48,584 bases of DNA, from NCBI RefSeq assembly GCF_014359905.1, contig NZ_JACIYP010000035.1:1-48584 (forward strand), given 5' to 3'. The notes beneath the pieces are model-generated. The model did not search any database. It worked only from the letters and a program-made list of their open reading frames with translations, and had not been told where the DNA came from. Positions 1 to 10,210 of this stretch are shown here, piece by piece. The position numbers and the translations under genes were made by a program. This stretch comes from Hoeflea sp. GTDB taxonomy: Bacteria > Pseudomonadota > Alphaproteobacteria > Rhizobiales > Rhizobiaceae. Every line of letters begins with the position of its first letter. Within the stretch, counting starts at the first letter, position 1.

Positions 1-837
1 CACGGCTATGAGCGGCGGGTGCTGCGCTCGGTGTCGTTCTCCATCGATACCGGTGAGGTGCTGGGGCTGGTGGGCGAGAGCGGCGCGGGCAAGAGCATGA
101 TCGGCAAGGCGATCCTGGGAATTCTTCCCTCGGCCATCGACATCGTCGAGGGCGAGATCCTGCTTGACGGGCAGGATCTCGAAAAGATGAAGCCCGCCGA
201 CCGGCGCCGGCTCGTCGGGGCGACGGCGGCGCTGATCCCGCAGGACCCGCTGACCGCGCTCAATCCGTCGCGGCGGATCGAGCCGCAGATCACCAATCGG
301 CTGGTCGATATTCTCGGCTGGACCAAGGCGGATGCGCGGGTGAGGGCGCTCGAACTGCTGAACGAGGTGCACATCGACAATCCGGAGCGGGTGATGGCGA
401 GCTATCCGCACGAACTGTCGGGCGGCATGCGCCAGAGGGTGCTGATCGCCTCGGCTTTCGCTGCGAACCCGAAGCTGGTGGTTGCCGACGAGCCGACCAC
501 GGCGCTTGACGTCACCGTACAGAAGCAGATCCTCAGGCTGATCCGCGAATTGCAGGCGCGGCATTCGACCGCGATGGTGTTCGTCACCCACGATCTCGGC
601 GTGGTCTCGAAAGTCTGCCAGCGGCTGTCGGTGCTCTATGGCGGCAAGATCGTTGAGAATTCATCGGTGCCGGATTTCTTCGACGGGCCGAAGCACGCCT
701 ATTCGCGGGCGCTGCTGGCAGCGACGCCGAAATACACCGACCCGGAGGCCTCGCTGCTGCCGGTCGACGAGGCGGTGATCGAGGCGGTCGCGGCAGAGGT
801 TCTGGCGGCTGACCGGGAGTGGCGTCATGGCGGATAA
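1..837 (+). CDS. Peptide-type ABC transporter ATP-binding protein (DppD/OppD-like), 5' truncated
   Basis: ATPase subunit of an ABC importer of the dipeptide/oligopeptide/nickel family, acting on the inner face of the cytoplasmic membrane. The frame is open from base 1, so the start codon lies before the window. Visible are Walker A (GESGAGKS), the signature (LSGGMRQR), Walker B (LVVADEPTTALD) and the switch histidine in VFVTHDLG. The stop codon overlaps the start of the next ATPase by 11 nt, the usual paired DppD/DppF layout; permeases and binding protein would lie upstream. Substrate is not readable from the sequence. The transporter is followed closely by a kynureninase-like enzyme, so the imported compound may be the substrate of that enzyme (inference). 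Confidence 0.93.
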   Translation, partial: HGYERRVLRSVSFSIDTGEVLGLVGESGAGKSMIGKAILGILPSAIDIVEGEILLDGQDLEKMKPADRRRLVGATAALIPQDPLTALNPSRRIEPQITNRLVDILGWTKADARVRALELLNEVHIDNPERVMASYPHELSGGMRQRVLIASAFAANPKLVVADEPTTALDVTVQKQILRLIRELQARHSTAMVFVTHDLGVVSKVCQRLSVLYGGKIVENSSVPDFFDGPKHAYSRALLAATPKYTDPEASLLPVDEAVIEAVAAEVLAADREWRHGG

Positions 838-1645
838 CATGGGCAAGGACACCCTGTTTTCCGCTCGCGGCCTCGAGGTGGCGCTGCCCGACATGGCGGC
901 GAAGCCGGTTTTCGGCCGCGCGCCGCTGATTCCGATCCTCAACGGCATCGATCTCGACATCAAGCGCGGCTCTGTGCTCGGCATCGTCGGCGGCTCCGGC
1001 TCGGGCAAGTCGACGCTGGGGCGGGCGCTGCTGCGGCTGATCGAGCCCACGGCCGGAACCATCCTGTTCGACGGCCGCGACATCACCCATCTCGACGAAA
1101 ACACGCTGCGGCCGATCCGGCGGCGGATGCAGATGATCTTCCAGGACCCGATGTCCTCGCTCAATCCGCGCCGGCGCGTGGGCGCGATCATCGCCGACCC
1201 GATGCAGATGCACGGCTTCGACGGCATCGACGGCCGCATCGACGACGCGCTCGACCATGTCGGCCTGCCGCGCGGCTTCCGGAGCCGCTATCCGCACGAA
1301 CTCTCGGGCGGTCAGCGGCAGCGGGTGGGCATCGCCCGCGCCATCGCGCTCAAGCCCGAATTCATCCTGGCCGACGAGATCGTCTCGGGTCTCGATGTGT
1401 CGTCGCAGGCGCAGGTGCTCAATGTGCTGGCGGGCCTGGTCAAGGAGCTCGGTCTGACGCTCGCCTTCATCAGCCATGACCTGTCGGTGATCCGGCGGCT
1501 GTGCAGCAAGGTGATGGTTCTGCAGCGCGGGAATATCGTTGAATATGCCGACGCAGATCAATTGTTCGATGCGCCGCAGGCGGCGTATACACGCGAATTG
1601 CTCGACGCCATACCGCTGCCCGATCCGCGGCAGGCGAATTGGTGA
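827..1645 (+). CDS. Peptide-type ABC transporter ATP-binding protein (DppF/OppF-like)
   Basis: Second ATPase of the same importer, 272 aa. Walker A (GGSGSGKST) is near residue 60, the signature (LSGGQRQR) near 160, Walker B (FILADEIVSGLD) near 180, with the switch His in FISHDLS. The Walker B/D-loop reads DEIVSGLD instead of DEPTSALD, a common variant in DppF-type subunits. The start overlaps the previous gene by 11 nt, indicating translational coupling. The C-terminal oligopeptide-transporter extension is short. The gene lies 60 nt upstream of a PLP enzyme and is probably co-transcribed with it. Confidence 0.93.
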   Translation: MADNMGKDTLFSARGLEVALPDMAAKPVFGRAPLIPILNGIDLDIKRGSVLGIVGGSGSGKSTLGRALLRLIEPTAGTILFDGRDITHLDENTLRPIRRRMQMIFQDPMSSLNPRRRVGAIIADPMQMHGFDGIDGRIDDALDHVGLPRGFRSRYPHELSGGQRQRVGIARAIALKPEFILADEIVSGLDVSSQAQVLNVLAGLVKELGLTLAFISHDLSVIRRLCSKVMVLQRGNIVEYADADQLFDAPQAAYTRELLDAIPLPDPRQANW

Positions 1646-1705
1646 GTTGATGACAAACAGGATTTGGCGACTGGCCTTTTGAAGGCTGAAGCCCGGGAGA
1701 CAGAT

Positions 1706-2854
1706 ATGGCCGACACACCCACCCATCCGGATAATGACGGCTCCGGCTACATGCTCTACCATTCGATCGGCCAATATCCCGGCAAGGCTCAGGACATGGC
1801 CCGGTCGCTCACCGCGTTCGCGGAGTGCTGGGGCGCGCCCAACGACGAGCAATGGGGCTATGCGCTGGGTCAGCGGCAGCGCTTCATCGAATTGTGGAGC
1901 CAGTTGCTCAAGGCGCCGGCGGCGTCGCTCACCACGACGGAGAACGTGACGACGGCGCTCGCCGCCATCATCATGGCGCTGCCGGGGGACGAGCTCGAGG
2001 GCAGGGTGGTGCTCGTGGCGGGCGACTGCTTCCCGAGCCTGCATTTCCTGCTGGCCGGCATGGAAGAGCGCTACGGCTTCACGCTGCGCACCGTGCCGCT
2101 GCGCGAGGGCGCCGCTTGGGTCGAGGACGAGGATGTGATTGCGGCCTGGGGGGCCGAGGTTGGCCTTGCGCTCCTGACCTGGGTGAGCTCCACCTCGTCG
2201 CACCGCTGCGATCTCGCCAGCCTGATGGCGCATGGCCGCAGGCAGGGCTCGGTGATCGGCGTCGACATCACCCAGGCGGCGGGGCTGATCGACTATGACT
2301 GCCTTGGCGTCGGCGCGGATTTCGTGGTGTCGACCAGCCTCAAATGGATGTGCGGCTCGCCCGGCGGCGGCATCCTGCAGGTGATGCCCGACGTCATCGC
2401 CCGCTGCCGCCCGAGCCTCAGGGGCTGGTTCAGCCAGGACAACATCTTCTCGTGGGACATCAACGCCTTTTCCTATGCGCCCGACATCCGCCGCTTCGAC
2501 AATGGCACGCCCTCGGTGATGGCCTGTGCCGCCTCGTTGCCGGCGCTGGAATGGCATGCGCGGCAGGACTGGGACGCGCAACTCGCCAAGAACCGGGAAC
2601 TTTGCGCGGTGATCATCGCGGCGGCTGACGACGCCGGCTTCGAGCTGGCCTCGCCGCGCGATCCGTCGGAAAGGGGCGGCAGCGTGATGATGCGGCTGCC
2701 GGACGCGATGGACCCTCAGACGGTTCTCGCCGATCTGCGTGCACGCGGGGTTTTTGCCGACGCGCGGGGGTCGCTGCTGCGCTGCTCTCCGGGATTCATG
2801 ACCACGCGCGCAGGCGTCGACCGGCTCGCCGAGGCGCTTGGCGCAGTCCGGTGA
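1706..2854 (+). CDS. Kynureninase-like class V aminotransferase-fold PLP enzyme
   Basis: Fold-type I PLP enzyme of the class V family, 382 aa. The start at 1706 (MADTPTHP) is preferred over an upstream ATG at 1664 because GGGAGA stands 7 nt before it. The PLP-pairing Asp is in GVDITQAAG (Asp187) and the Schiff-base Lys is in STSLKWMCGSPG (Lys213). The stretch after the lysine (PSLRGWF, then RRFDNGTPSV) parallels the true kynureninase at 10631 (PALSGWL, then RMRVGTPPV), so the two are homologous. The Tyr that precedes the lysine in kynureninase (CTYKYLN) is Leu here, and the DLAHSAG His is Gln. This suggests a different substrate or reaction. Pairing with a peptide-type transporter hints at a scavenging lyase; the substrate is unknown. 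Confidence 0.8.
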   Translation: MADTPTHPDNDGSGYMLYHSIGQYPGKAQDMARSLTAFAECWGAPNDEQWGYALGQRQRFIELWSQLLKAPAASLTTTENVTTALAAIIMALPGDELEGRVVLVAGDCFPSLHFLLAGMEERYGFTLRTVPLREGAAWVEDEDVIAAWGAEVGLALLTWVSSTSSHRCDLASLMAHGRRQGSVIGVDITQAAGLIDYDCLGVGADFVVSTSLKWMCGSPGGGILQVMPDVIARCRPSLRGWFSQDNIFSWDINAFSYAPDIRRFDNGTPSVMACAASLPALEWHARQDWDAQLAKNRELCAVIIAAADDAGFELASPRDPSERGGSVMMRLPDAMDPQTVLADLRARGVFADARGSLLRCSPGFMTTRAGVDRLAEALGAVR

Positions 2855-2946
2855 ACTGCGGTTTGATCAGATCCGGTGCGCCGCATGTCGCTGCGACGTG
2901 ATTCGCACAAGCCGCCATCAAATATTGTGGCATAAACATTTTAGGC

Positions 2947-2974
2947 TTGAACTATCTCCTGTCCGGCATATGAT
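2947..2974 (+). promoter_or_regulatory. Promoter of the anthraniloyl-CoA/tryptophan operon
   Basis: TTGAAC (2947-2952), 16-nt spacer, TATGAT (2969-2974), 36 nt before the ATG at 3010. The -35 box is embedded in ACATTTTAGGCTTGAAC (2936-2952), whose core TTTTAG-S-CTTGAA recurs around the -35 box of the cupin/Liv operon at 12692-12704. The 155-nt gap 2855-3009 holds no other recognisable feature. The match to sigma-70 consensus is seen directly; use as a promoter is inferred. Confidence 0.6.
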
Positions 2975-3009
2975 CCTTCCTAACCGAAATCGGAATGGAG
3001 GCGCGGAAC

Positions 3010-5304
3010 ATGAAGGTAGCTTGTCTTGGGGGCGGCCCCGCAGGTCTCTATTTCGGCATCTCGATGAAGCTGCGCGATCCTTCGCACGAGATCGTTGTCA
3101 TCGAGCGCAACAAGGCTGACGACACGTTTGGCTGGGGCGTGGTGCTGTCGGATGAGACGCTCGACAATCTGGCTGACAACGATGCCGAGAGCGCTGCGGC
3201 GATCCGGGCGCATTTTGCCTATTGGGACGATGTCGCAGTCCTGTTCAAGGACACCAAGACCGTCTCGACCGGGCACGGGTTCTGCGGCATCGGCCGCAAG
3301 AAACTGCTGTTGCTGCTGCAGGCGCGGGCGAAGGAGCTTGGGGTGGAACTGCGCTTTGAAACCAATGTTTCGAGCGCCGCCGAGCTGGCCAGGGAGTTTG
3401 ATCTGGTGGTGGCCGCCGATGGACTGAACTCCCGCACCCGCACCGAGTTCGCCGACACGTTCCAGCCGGAGATCGATGTGCGCAAATGCCAATTCATCTG
3501 GCTCGGCACGCACCAGAAATTCGATGACGCCTTCACCTTCATTTTCGAGGAAACCGACAAGGGCTGGCTCTGGGCGCATGCCTATCAGTTCGATGACGAG
3601 ACGGCGACCTTCATCGTCGAATGCACCCAGGCGACCTTCGACGCCTATGGCTTCGGCGAGATGAGCCAGCAGGAGACCATCGCTGTCTGCGAGAAGGTTT
3701 TCGCCAGCCATCTGGGCGGGCACAGTCTGATGACCAATGCCAACCACATCCGCGGTTCGGCCTGGATCCGCTTCCCGCGGGTGCTGTGCAACCGCTGGAG
3801 CCACGAGAACATCGTGCTGATGGGGGATGCCGCGGCGACGGCGCACTTCTCCATCGGCTCGGGCACCAAGCTGGCGCTGGAAAGCGCGATCGCGCTCGCC
3901 AATTACCTGCATTCCGAACCGACATTGCAGAAGGCTTTCGACAAGTACGAGGACGAGCGGCGGCTGGAGGTGCTGCGGCTGCAATCGGCGGCGCGCAACT
4001 CGATGGAATGGTTCGAGGAGGTCGAGCGCTATCTCGATCTCGACCCGGTGCAGTTCAACTATTCGCTGCTCACCCGCTCGCAGCGCATCAGCCACGAGAA
4101 CCTGAGGCTGCGCGATCCGGAATGGCTGGAGGGCGCCGAGCGCTGGTTCCAGACCCAGGCCGGTGTCTCCGAAGGCGCGCCGGTGCGTCGGCCGATGTTC
4201 GCGCCCTACAAGCTGCGCGACATGACGCTCAAGAACCGCATCGTGGTCTCGCCGATGGCGCAGTACAAGGCCGTCGACGGGTGCCCGACCGATTGGCATC
4301 TGGTCCATTACGCCGAGCGCGCCAAGGGCGGCGCCGGCCTCGTCTACACCGAAATGACCTGCGTTTCTCCCGAAGGCCGCATCACGCCCGGCTGCCCGGG
4401 TCTCTATGCACCCGAGCATGAGGCGGCGTGGAAGCGGATCGCCGAATTCGTCCATGCGGAGAGCAGCGCGAAGCTGTGCATGCAGATCGGCCATTCCGGC
4501 GCCAAGGGCTCGACCCAGCTTGGCTGGGAGACCATGGACGCGCCCCTGAAAGACGACAACTGGCCGCTGGTGTCGGCTTCCGACGTGGCCTGGTCGAAAG
4601 ACAACCAGACGCCCAAGGCCCTTGACCGCACGGACATGGACACGGTGCGCAATCAGTTTGTCGCCGCGGCCGAAATGGCCGATCGCGCAGGCTTCGACAT
4701 GATCGAGCTGCACATGGCGCATGGCTATCTTCTGTCCTCCTTCATCACGCCGCTGACCAACCGGCGCGACGATGAATATGGCGGCAGTCTCGAAAACCGC
4801 ATGCGCTTTCCGCTGGAGGTCTATCATGCCGTGCGCGAGGCCTGGCCGGCGCACAAGCCTGTCTCGGTGCGGATCTCGGCCAGCGACTGGGTCGAGGGCG
4901 ACGGGGTGACGCCGCAGGATGCCGTGGAGATCGCCCGCATGCTCAAGGCGGCGGGCGTCGACATCTGCGACGTCTCGGCAGGGCAGACCTCCAAGCTCGC
5001 CCGGCCGGTCTATGGCCGCATGTTCCAGACGCCGTTTGCCGACCGGATCCGCAACGAGGCGGATATGGCCACGATGGCAGTCGGCAATATCTATGAGCCC
5101 GATCACGTCAATTCGATCCTGATGGCGGGCCGTGCCGATCTGGTCTGCCTGGGTCGCCCGCACCTCTCCAATCCCTACTGGACGCTGCACGCGGCGGCCG
5201 CACTTGGCGATCGTGACGAGAAATGGCCCGATCCCTATCTGCCCGGCCGCGACCAGATGTGGCGGCTTGCCGAGCGGGCCGACACCATGCTGGGGAAGGT
5301 GTGA
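3010..5304 (+). CDS. 2-aminobenzoyl-CoA monooxygenase/reductase-type fusion (salicylyl-CoA 5-hydroxylase family)
   Basis: Two-domain flavoprotein of 764 aa. Residues 1 to about 390 are an FAD-dependent aromatic hydroxylase domain, with GGGPAG at 7-12 and the FAD-binding [14 protein letters not shown] near 272. Residues from about 395 on ([15 protein letters not shown], then [11 protein letters not shown] and SLENR) are an old-yellow-enzyme NAD(P)H:flavin oxidoreductase. This fusion is the architecture of the Azoarcus 2-aminobenzoyl-CoA monooxygenase/reductase, which hydroxylates and then reduces the ring of anthraniloyl-CoA; a close family acts on salicylyl-CoA. Kynureninase, tryptophan dioxygenase and an aryl-CoA ligase in the same operon favour anthraniloyl-CoA. 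GGAG at 2997-3000 selects the ATG at 3010 over 2995. It is the first gene of the operon. Confidence 0.88.
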   Translation: MKVACLGGGPAGLYFGISMKLRDPSHEIVVIERNKADDTFGWGVVLSDETLDNLADNDAESAAAIRAHFAYWDDVAVLFKDTKTVSTGHGFCGIGRKKLLLLLQARAKELGVELRFETNVSSAAELAREFDLVVAADGLNSRTRTEFADTFQPEIDVRKCQFIWLGTHQKFDDAFTFIFEETDKGWLWAHAYQFDDETATFIVECTQATFDAYGFGEMSQQETIAVCEKVFASHLGGHSLMTNANHIRGSAWIRFPRVLCNRWSHENIVLMGDAAATAHFSIGSGTKLALESAIALANYLHSEPTLQKAFDKYEDERRLEVLRLQSAARNSMEWFEEVERYLDLDPVQFNYSLLTRSQRISHENLRLRDPEWLEGAERWFQTQAGVSEGAPVRRPMFAPYKLRDMTLKNRIVVSPMAQYKAVDGCPTDWHLVHYAERAKGGAGLVYTEMTCVSPEGRITPGCPGLYAPEHEAAWKRIAEFVHAESSAKLCMQIGHSGAKGSTQLGWETMDAPLKDDNWPLVSASDVAWSKDNQTPKALDRTDMDTVRNQFVAAAEMADRAGFDMIELHMAHGYLLSSFITPLTNRRDDEYGGSLENRMRFPLEVYHAVREAWPAHKPVSVRISASDWVEGDGVTPQDAVEIARMLKAAGVDICDVSAGQTSKLARPVYGRMFQTPFADRIRNEADMATMAVGNIYEPDHVNSILMAGRADLVCLGRPHLSNPYWTLHAAAALGDRDEKWPDPYLPGRDQMWRLAERADTMLGKV

Positions 5305-5305
5305 G

Positions 5306-6067
5306 ATGACCGAACTGATGGGCCATCACGCAATCGTCACCGGCGCAGGCTCCGGCGCGGGTGAGGCGATTGCGCTGGCTCTCGCGGAGAGGGGCGCCCG
5401 GGTCACCGCGCTCGGCCGCCGTCTCGAACCCTTGCAGGCGCTTGCCGCCCGCGACGACCGGATCCTGGCCCTGTCAGCCGATGTGACCGATCGCGCGGAA
5501 TTGGACGCAGCCATCGCCAGGGCCGTCGAGAAAAACGGCGAGCCGACCCTCGTCATCGCCAATGCCGGATCGGCTGAGAGCGCGCCATTCCTGCGCACCG
5601 ACGCGGCGCTGTTCCGCTCGACGCTGGATGTCAATTTGACCGGCGTTTTCAACACGTTCCAGGCCACGCTTTCGAGAATGAATCAGAGGCAGCCGGGACG
5701 GCTGATCGCAATTGCCTCGACGGCCGGGCTCAAGGGCTATGGCTATGTCAGCGCCTATTGCGCCGCCAAGCACGGGGTGATCGGCCTGGTGCGCAGCCTG
5801 GCGCAGGAGCTCGCCAAGACAGGGGTCACGGTCAATGCTATATGTCCGGGATTCACGGACACCCCGATGCTGCACCGTTCCATCGACACTATCGTCGAAA
5901 AGACCGGGCGGTCGCGGGCCGAGGCGGAAGCCTCGCTCAGGAATGTCAATCCGCAGGGGCGGTTCATTCAGCCAGACGAAATCGCGGAAACCGTGATCTG
6001 GCTGTGCGGCGATGCAGCCGCTTCGATAACCGGACAGGCGATATCGTTGTCGGGAGGGGAAACATGA
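5306..6067 (+). CDS. SDR family oxidoreductase
   Basis: Classical short-chain dehydrogenase, 253 aa, cytosolic. The cofactor motif TGAGSGAG is at 12-19, NAG at 86-88, the catalytic Ser at 138 (ASTAG) and Tyr151/Lys155 in YCAAK. It starts 1 nt after the stop of the hydroxylase/reductase gene, and its stop overlaps the MarR gene (ATGA). In this operon it most plausibly oxidises a 3-hydroxyacyl-CoA or reduces/oxidises the alicyclic keto-CoA left after ring reduction. That role is inferred from context and is not visible in the protein. Confidence 0.9.
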   Translation: MTELMGHHAIVTGAGSGAGEAIALALAERGARVTALGRRLEPLQALAARDDRILALSADVTDRAELDAAIARAVEKNGEPTLVIANAGSAESAPFLRTDAALFRSTLDVNLTGVFNTFQATLSRMNQRQPGRLIAIASTAGLKGYGYVSAYCAAKHGVIGLVRSLAQELAKTGVTVNAICPGFTDTPMLHRSIDTIVEKTGRSRAEAEASLRNVNPQGRFIQPDEIAETVIWLCGDAAASITGQAISLSGGET

Positions 6068-6564
6068 GTGATGGCGGAGCGGCACACCGGGTCGGGCCCG
6101 AAGGCAACACCAAGGATCGGGCGGCGTCCAAGGCGCGGTTGCGTCTATGGCTGAAACTGCTGAAGGCCACCAAGCATGTCGAGGCGGAACTGCGCGAAAA
6201 CCTGCGCGTGACATTTGATACGACGCTGCCGCGTTTCGATGTTATGGCGGCGCTCTTCCGCGCCGAGCCGGGCCTCAAGATGAGCGAATTGTCGAGCGTG
6301 CTCCGGGTCTCGAACGGCAATGTCACCGGCATTGTCGACAGGCTGGTGAGCGACGGCATGCTGGTGCGGATACCCGTGGACAATGATCGCCGCGCCACCA
6401 CCGTGCGGCTGACCACGGCGGGACGCGAGCAATTTGCGCTGATGGCGGCCCGGCACGAGGCCTGGATCGATGAGCTGCTTGATGGCGTCGACGCGAATGA
6501 AGCCCAGCAGATGACGGATCAGCTCGAACGCATAGCCCGCAAGAACAACAGGAAAGGGGCCTGA
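6064..6564 (+). CDS. MarR family transcriptional regulator
   Basis: 166-aa winged-helix regulator. The recognition region reads [44 protein letters not shown] in outline, with the wing DNDRRATTV typical of MarR. The N-terminal 25 residues are a charged extension. It overlaps the SDR gene by ATGA and sits 2 nt before the enoyl-CoA hydratase gene. MarR proteins in aromatic CoA operons usually repress and are released by an aryl-CoA. The likely target is the shared element at 2936-2952 and 12689-12705 (inference). Confidence 0.9.
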   Translation: MSDGGAAHRVGPEGNTKDRAASKARLRLWLKLLKATKHVEAELRENLRVTFDTTLPRFDVMAALFRAEPGLKMSELSSVLRVSNGNVTGIVDRLVSDGMLVRIPVDNDRRATTVRLTTAGREQFALMAARHEAWIDELLDGVDANEAQQMTDQLERIARKNNRKGA

Positions 6565-6566
6565 CC

Positions 6567-7370
6567 ATGCCGACCGACGCACCCAGGAACTTTCGATTGA
6601 CCCTGACCGACGGCGTGGCCGAGGTCTCGCTTGACCGGCCCGAGAAGAAGAACCCGCTGACCTTCGAAAGCTATGCCGAACTGCGCGACTGGTTCCGCGG
6701 GCTCGTCTACCGCGACGATGTGAACGTGGTGATCTTCGGCTCCAACGGCGGAAACTTCTGTTCGGGCGGCGATGTGTTCGAAATCATCGGCCCGCTGATC
6801 GACAAGGACATGAAGGGACTCCTGCAGTTCACCCGGATGACCGGCGACCTGGTCAAGGCGATCATCGGGTGCGGCAAGCCGGTGATCGCCGCCGTCGACG
6901 GCGTCTGCGCCGGGGCCGGCGCCATCATCGCCATGTGCTCCGACCTGCGCCTTGCCACGCCCGAATCCAAGACCGCGTTCCTGTTCAACCGCGTCGGCCT
7001 TGCCGGCTGCGATATGGGCGCCTGCGCCATCCTGCCCAGGATCATCGGCCAGGGACGGGCGGCGGACCTGCTCTATACCGGCCGCTCGATGAGTGCCGAG
7101 GAAGGTGAACGCTGGGGGTTCTACAATCGCGTGATCGCGGCCGGCGAGATCGAGGACGAGGCGCGCAAGCTGGCGCGGCGCATCGCCGAAGGCCCGACCT
7201 TCGCCAATATGATGACCAAGACCATGCTGGCGCAGGAATGGAACATGGGAATCGAGCAGGCGATCGAGGCGGAGGCGCAGGCCCAGGCGATCTGCATGCA
7301 GACGGAGGATTTCCGTCGCGCCTACGAGGCCTTCGCGGCCAAGCGGAAACCCGTGTTCGAGGGCAACTGA
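6567..7370 (+). CDS. Enoyl-CoA hydratase/isomerase family protein
   Basis: Crotonase-fold protein, 267 aa. The CoA/oxyanion-hole stretch [13 protein letters not shown] and [12 protein letters not shown], followed by [15 protein letters not shown], are clear. The last block marks a subfamily commonly encoded beside aryl-CoA oxygenase/reductase fusions. Expected role: hydration, isomerisation or ring-opening hydrolysis in the beta-oxidation-like part of anthraniloyl-CoA breakdown. The ATG follows the MarR stop by 2 nt and its own stop overlaps the next start by one base. Confidence 0.9.
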   Translation: MPTDAPRNFRLTLTDGVAEVSLDRPEKKNPLTFESYAELRDWFRGLVYRDDVNVVIFGSNGGNFCSGGDVFEIIGPLIDKDMKGLLQFTRMTGDLVKAIIGCGKPVIAAVDGVCAGAGAIIAMCSDLRLATPESKTAFLFNRVGLAGCDMGACAILPRIIGQGRAADLLYTGRSMSAEEGERWGFYNRVIAAGEIEDEARKLARRIAEGPTFANMMTKTMLAQEWNMGIEQAIEAEAQAQAICMQTEDFRRAYEAFAAKRKPVFEGN

Positions 7371-8536
7371 TGTCAGACCGCAGTTTTCTCGACTGGCCGT
7401 TTTTCGACGACGCGCATCGCGCCCTGGCGGACCGCGTCGACCAGTGGGCGTCGGCCGAACTCGCCGATGTCGACCATTCCAATGTCGACGAGGCCTGCAA
7501 GGCGCTGGTCAAGGCGCTCGGCGAGGCGGGCTGGCTGCGGCTGACCGCGGTCGACCCCATGGATCCCAATTCCCGCATCGACGTGCGCAGCCTGTGCATC
7601 CTGCGCGAGACGCTGGCGCGCCATGACGGGCTCGCCGATTTCGCCTTCGCCATGCAGGGGCTCGGCACCGGAGCGATTTCGCTGTTCGGCACGCAGGAGC
7701 AGAAATCGCAATGGCTGACGCTGACCCGCACGGGCAAGGCGCTGTCGGCGTTTGCGCTGTCCGAACCGGCTTCGGGCTCGGATGTGGCCAACATGGCGAT
7801 GACGGCGACCCGCGACGGCGACGATTATGTGCTCGACGGCGAGAAGACCTGGATTTCCAACGGCGGCATCGCCGATGTCTACACGGTCTTTGCCCGCACC
7901 GGCGAGGCGCCCGGCGCCAAGGGGCTGTCGGTGTTCATCGTGCCCGCCGACACGCCGGGTCTCGAGATCGCCGAGCGGCTGGAGGTGGTGGCGCCGCATC
8001 CTCTGGCCCGGCTCAAATTCTCCGGATGCCGGGTCCCGGCCTCGGCAATGATCGGCAAGCCCGGCGAGGGCTTCCGCATCGCCATGTCGGTGCTCGACGT
8101 GTTCCGCTCGACGGTGGCCGCGGCGGCACTCGGCTTTGCCCGCCGGGCGCTCGACGAGAGCCTGAGCCGCGTGCGCGAGCGCGAGCTGTTCGGCGCGCCG
8201 ATGAGCGAATTGCAGATGGTGCAGGGCCACATCGCCGACATGGCGCTCGATGTCGACGCCTCGGCGTTGCTGATCTACCGGGCGGCCTGGCTCAAGGACA
8301 GTGGCGCGCCGCGCGTCACCCGCGAGGCGGCGATGGCCAAGCTCTACGCCACGGATCATGCGCAGGACGTGATCGACAAGGCGGTGCAGCTCCACGGCGG
8401 CGACGGCGTGCGCAAGGGCCACATCGTCGAGAGCCTCTACCGCGAGATCCGGGCGCTGAGGATCTACGAGGGCGCATCGGACGTTCAGAAAGTCGTCATC
8501 GCACGGCAGACATTGGCGAACTCCACAGGAGGGTGA
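7370..8536 (+). CDS. Acyl-CoA dehydrogenase family protein
   Basis: FAD-dependent acyl-CoA dehydrogenase, 388 aa. The start at 7370 ([12 protein letters not shown]) overlaps the hydratase stop (TGATG); a longer frame from 7238 would run inside the hydratase gene. Visible are [11 protein letters not shown] (FAD/substrate loop), KTWISNG, and the C-terminal [22 protein letters not shown] with [10 protein letters not shown] carrying the catalytic-base Glu position. It probably desaturates an alicyclic or dicarboxylyl-CoA intermediate and passes electrons to ETF. Confidence 0.92.
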   Translation: MSDRSFLDWPFFDDAHRALADRVDQWASAELADVDHSNVDEACKALVKALGEAGWLRLTAVDPMDPNSRIDVRSLCILRETLARHDGLADFAFAMQGLGTGAISLFGTQEQKSQWLTLTRTGKALSAFALSEPASGSDVANMAMTATRDGDDYVLDGEKTWISNGGIADVYTVFARTGEAPGAKGLSVFIVPADTPGLEIAERLEVVAPHPLARLKFSGCRVPASAMIGKPGEGFRIAMSVLDVFRSTVAAAALGFARRALDESLSRVRERELFGAPMSELQMVQGHIADMALDVDASALLIYRAAWLKDSGAPRVTREAAMAKLYATDHAQDVIDKAVQLHGGDGVRKGHIVESLYREIRALRIYEGASDVQKVVIARQTLANSTGG

Positions 8537-8537
8537 C

Positions 8538-10166
8538 GTGCTGGGACCATCGGGCCATATCGACACATTCACGCGGGACAACCTGCCGCCGGCCGAGCAA
8601 TGGCCGGACCTGCTGCTTGAGGGGTTCGACTACCCCGAATGGCTCAATTGCGGCTATGAGCTCACCGATGCGATGGTCGCCAAGGGCTTCGGCGACAATA
8701 CGGCGCTGATCGGCAACGGCCGCATACGGACCTACAAGGAACTGACCGACTGGACCAACCGCATCGCCCATGTGCTGGTCGAGGATTACGGCGTCAAGCC
8801 CGGCAACCGCATCCTGGTGCGCTCGGCCAACAACCCGGCCATGGTGGCGGTGTGGCTGGCGGCGACGAAGGCCGGCGCGGTGGTGGTCAACACCATGCCG
8901 ATGCTGCGCGCCAGTGAGCTCTCCAAGATCGTCGACAAGGCCGAGATCAGCCTCGCGCTCTGCGACACGCGGCTGATGGACGAGATGGTGACCTGCGCCA
9001 AGGGCAACCGCTTCCTCGAAACGGTGATCGGCTTTGACGGCACCGCCAACCACGACGCCGAACTCGACCGGCTGGCGCTGTCCAAGCCCGTGCGCTTCGA
9101 GACGGTGAGGACCGGACGCGACGACGTGGCGCTGCTCGGCTTCACCTCGGGCACGACGGGCATGCCGAAGGCCACGATGCATTTCCATCGCGACATGCTG
9201 ATCATCGCCGACGGCTATGCGAAGGAAGTGCTGAACGTGACGCCCGAGGATGTGTTCATCGGCTCGCCGCCGCTGGCGTTCACCTTCGGGCTCGGCGGGC
9301 TGGCCGTGTTTCCGCTGAGGTTCGGCGCCGCCGCGGCGCTGCTGGAGCAGGCGACGCCCGCCAACATGGTCGAGATCATCCAGAACCACAAGGCGACGGT
9401 GTGCTTCACCGCGCCCACTGCCTATCGGGCGATGCTCGCGGCGATGGAGGAGGGGGCGGACCTGTCCTCGCTGCGCGCCGCCGTTTCCGCCGGCGAAACC
9501 TTGCCGGGACCGGTCTACGAGCAGTGGATGGCCAAGACCGGCAAGCCGATGCTCGACGGCATCGGCGCCACCGAAATGCTGCACATCTTTATTTCCAACC
9601 GCTTCGGCACCTCGCGCCCCGCCTGCACCGGCCTGCCGGTCAGCGGCTACGAGGCGCGGATCGTGGATGAAGACATGAACGAGCTGCCGCGCGGCAAGAT
9701 CGGGCGGCTGGCGGTGCGCGGGCCGACCGGCTGCCGCTATCTCGCCGATCCGGAGCAGCAGCAGAAATATGTCCGCGGCGGCTGGAACCTGACCGGGGAT
9801 TCCTTCACGCAAGGCGAGGACGGGTACTTCCATTTCGCCGCGCGCAGCGACGACATGATCATCTCCGCCGGCTACAACATCGCCGGCCCCGAAGTCGAAG
9901 CGGCGCTGCTCGCCCATGAGGATGTGGCCGAATGCGCGGTGATCGGCGTGCCGGACGAGGCGCGCGGGCAGATCGTCCAGGCGCATGTGGTGCTCAAGCC
10001 CGGCAAGGCCGGCGACGCGCTGATGACCAAGCTTCTGCAGGACCATGTCAAGCAGGTGATCGCGCCTTACAAGTACCCCCGCTCGATCGTCTTCACCGCG
10101 GCCCTGCCCAAGACCCAGACCGGCAAGATCCAGCGGTTCCGCCTGCGTCCCGACGGCGCTGCCTGA
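8538..10166 (+). CDS. Aryl-CoA ligase, probably 2-aminobenzoate-CoA ligase
   Basis: ANL-superfamily acid-CoA ligase, 542 aa, of the benzoate-CoA ligase type. The AMP/phosphate loop FTSGTTGMPKATMHFH is near residue 202, GYNIAGPEVEAALL near 440, and the adenylation Lys lies in KTQTGKIQRF near 528. It starts with GTG at 8538, with AGGAGGG at 8527-8533 immediately upstream. It would make anthraniloyl-CoA from anthranilate, ATP and CoA, feeding the first gene of the operon. Substrate choice is inferred from the kynureninase and tryptophan dioxygenase genes downstream; benzoate or salicylate cannot be excluded by sequence alone. Confidence 0.88.
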   Translation: MLGPSGHIDTFTRDNLPPAEQWPDLLLEGFDYPEWLNCGYELTDAMVAKGFGDNTALIGNGRIRTYKELTDWTNRIAHVLVEDYGVKPGNRILVRSANNPAMVAVWLAATKAGAVVVNTMPMLRASELSKIVDKAEISLALCDTRLMDEMVTCAKGNRFLETVIGFDGTANHDAELDRLALSKPVRFETVRTGRDDVALLGFTSGTTGMPKATMHFHRDMLIIADGYAKEVLNVTPEDVFIGSPPLAFTFGLGGLAVFPLRFGAAAALLEQATPANMVEIIQNHKATVCFTAPTAYRAMLAAMEEGADLSSLRAAVSAGETLPGPVYEQWMAKTGKPMLDGIGATEMLHIFISNRFGTSRPACTGLPVSGYEARIVDEDMNELPRGKIGRLAVRGPTGCRYLADPEQQQKYVRGGWNLTGDSFTQGEDGYFHFAARSDDMIISAGYNIAGPEVEAALLAHEDVAECAVIGVPDEARGQIVQAHVVLKPGKAGDALMTKLLQDHVKQVIAPYKYPRSIVFTAALPKTQTGKIQRFRLRPDGAA

Positions 10167-10210
10167 GCCGGACGGCGCCGGACTAACATTGAAAAATATC
10201 GCAAGGACAC

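Noticed and set aside
584..2581. Very long open frame on the minus strand opposite the ABC ATPase and kynureninase-like genes
   Set aside because: High-GC shadow frame: Arg/His/Ala/Gly-rich translation with no domain, while the opposite strand carries clear conserved enzymes.
2980..5190. 736-codon minus-strand open frame opposite the monooxygenase/OYE fusion
   Set aside because: Low-complexity translation without motifs; the plus-strand frame has full FAD and OYE signatures.
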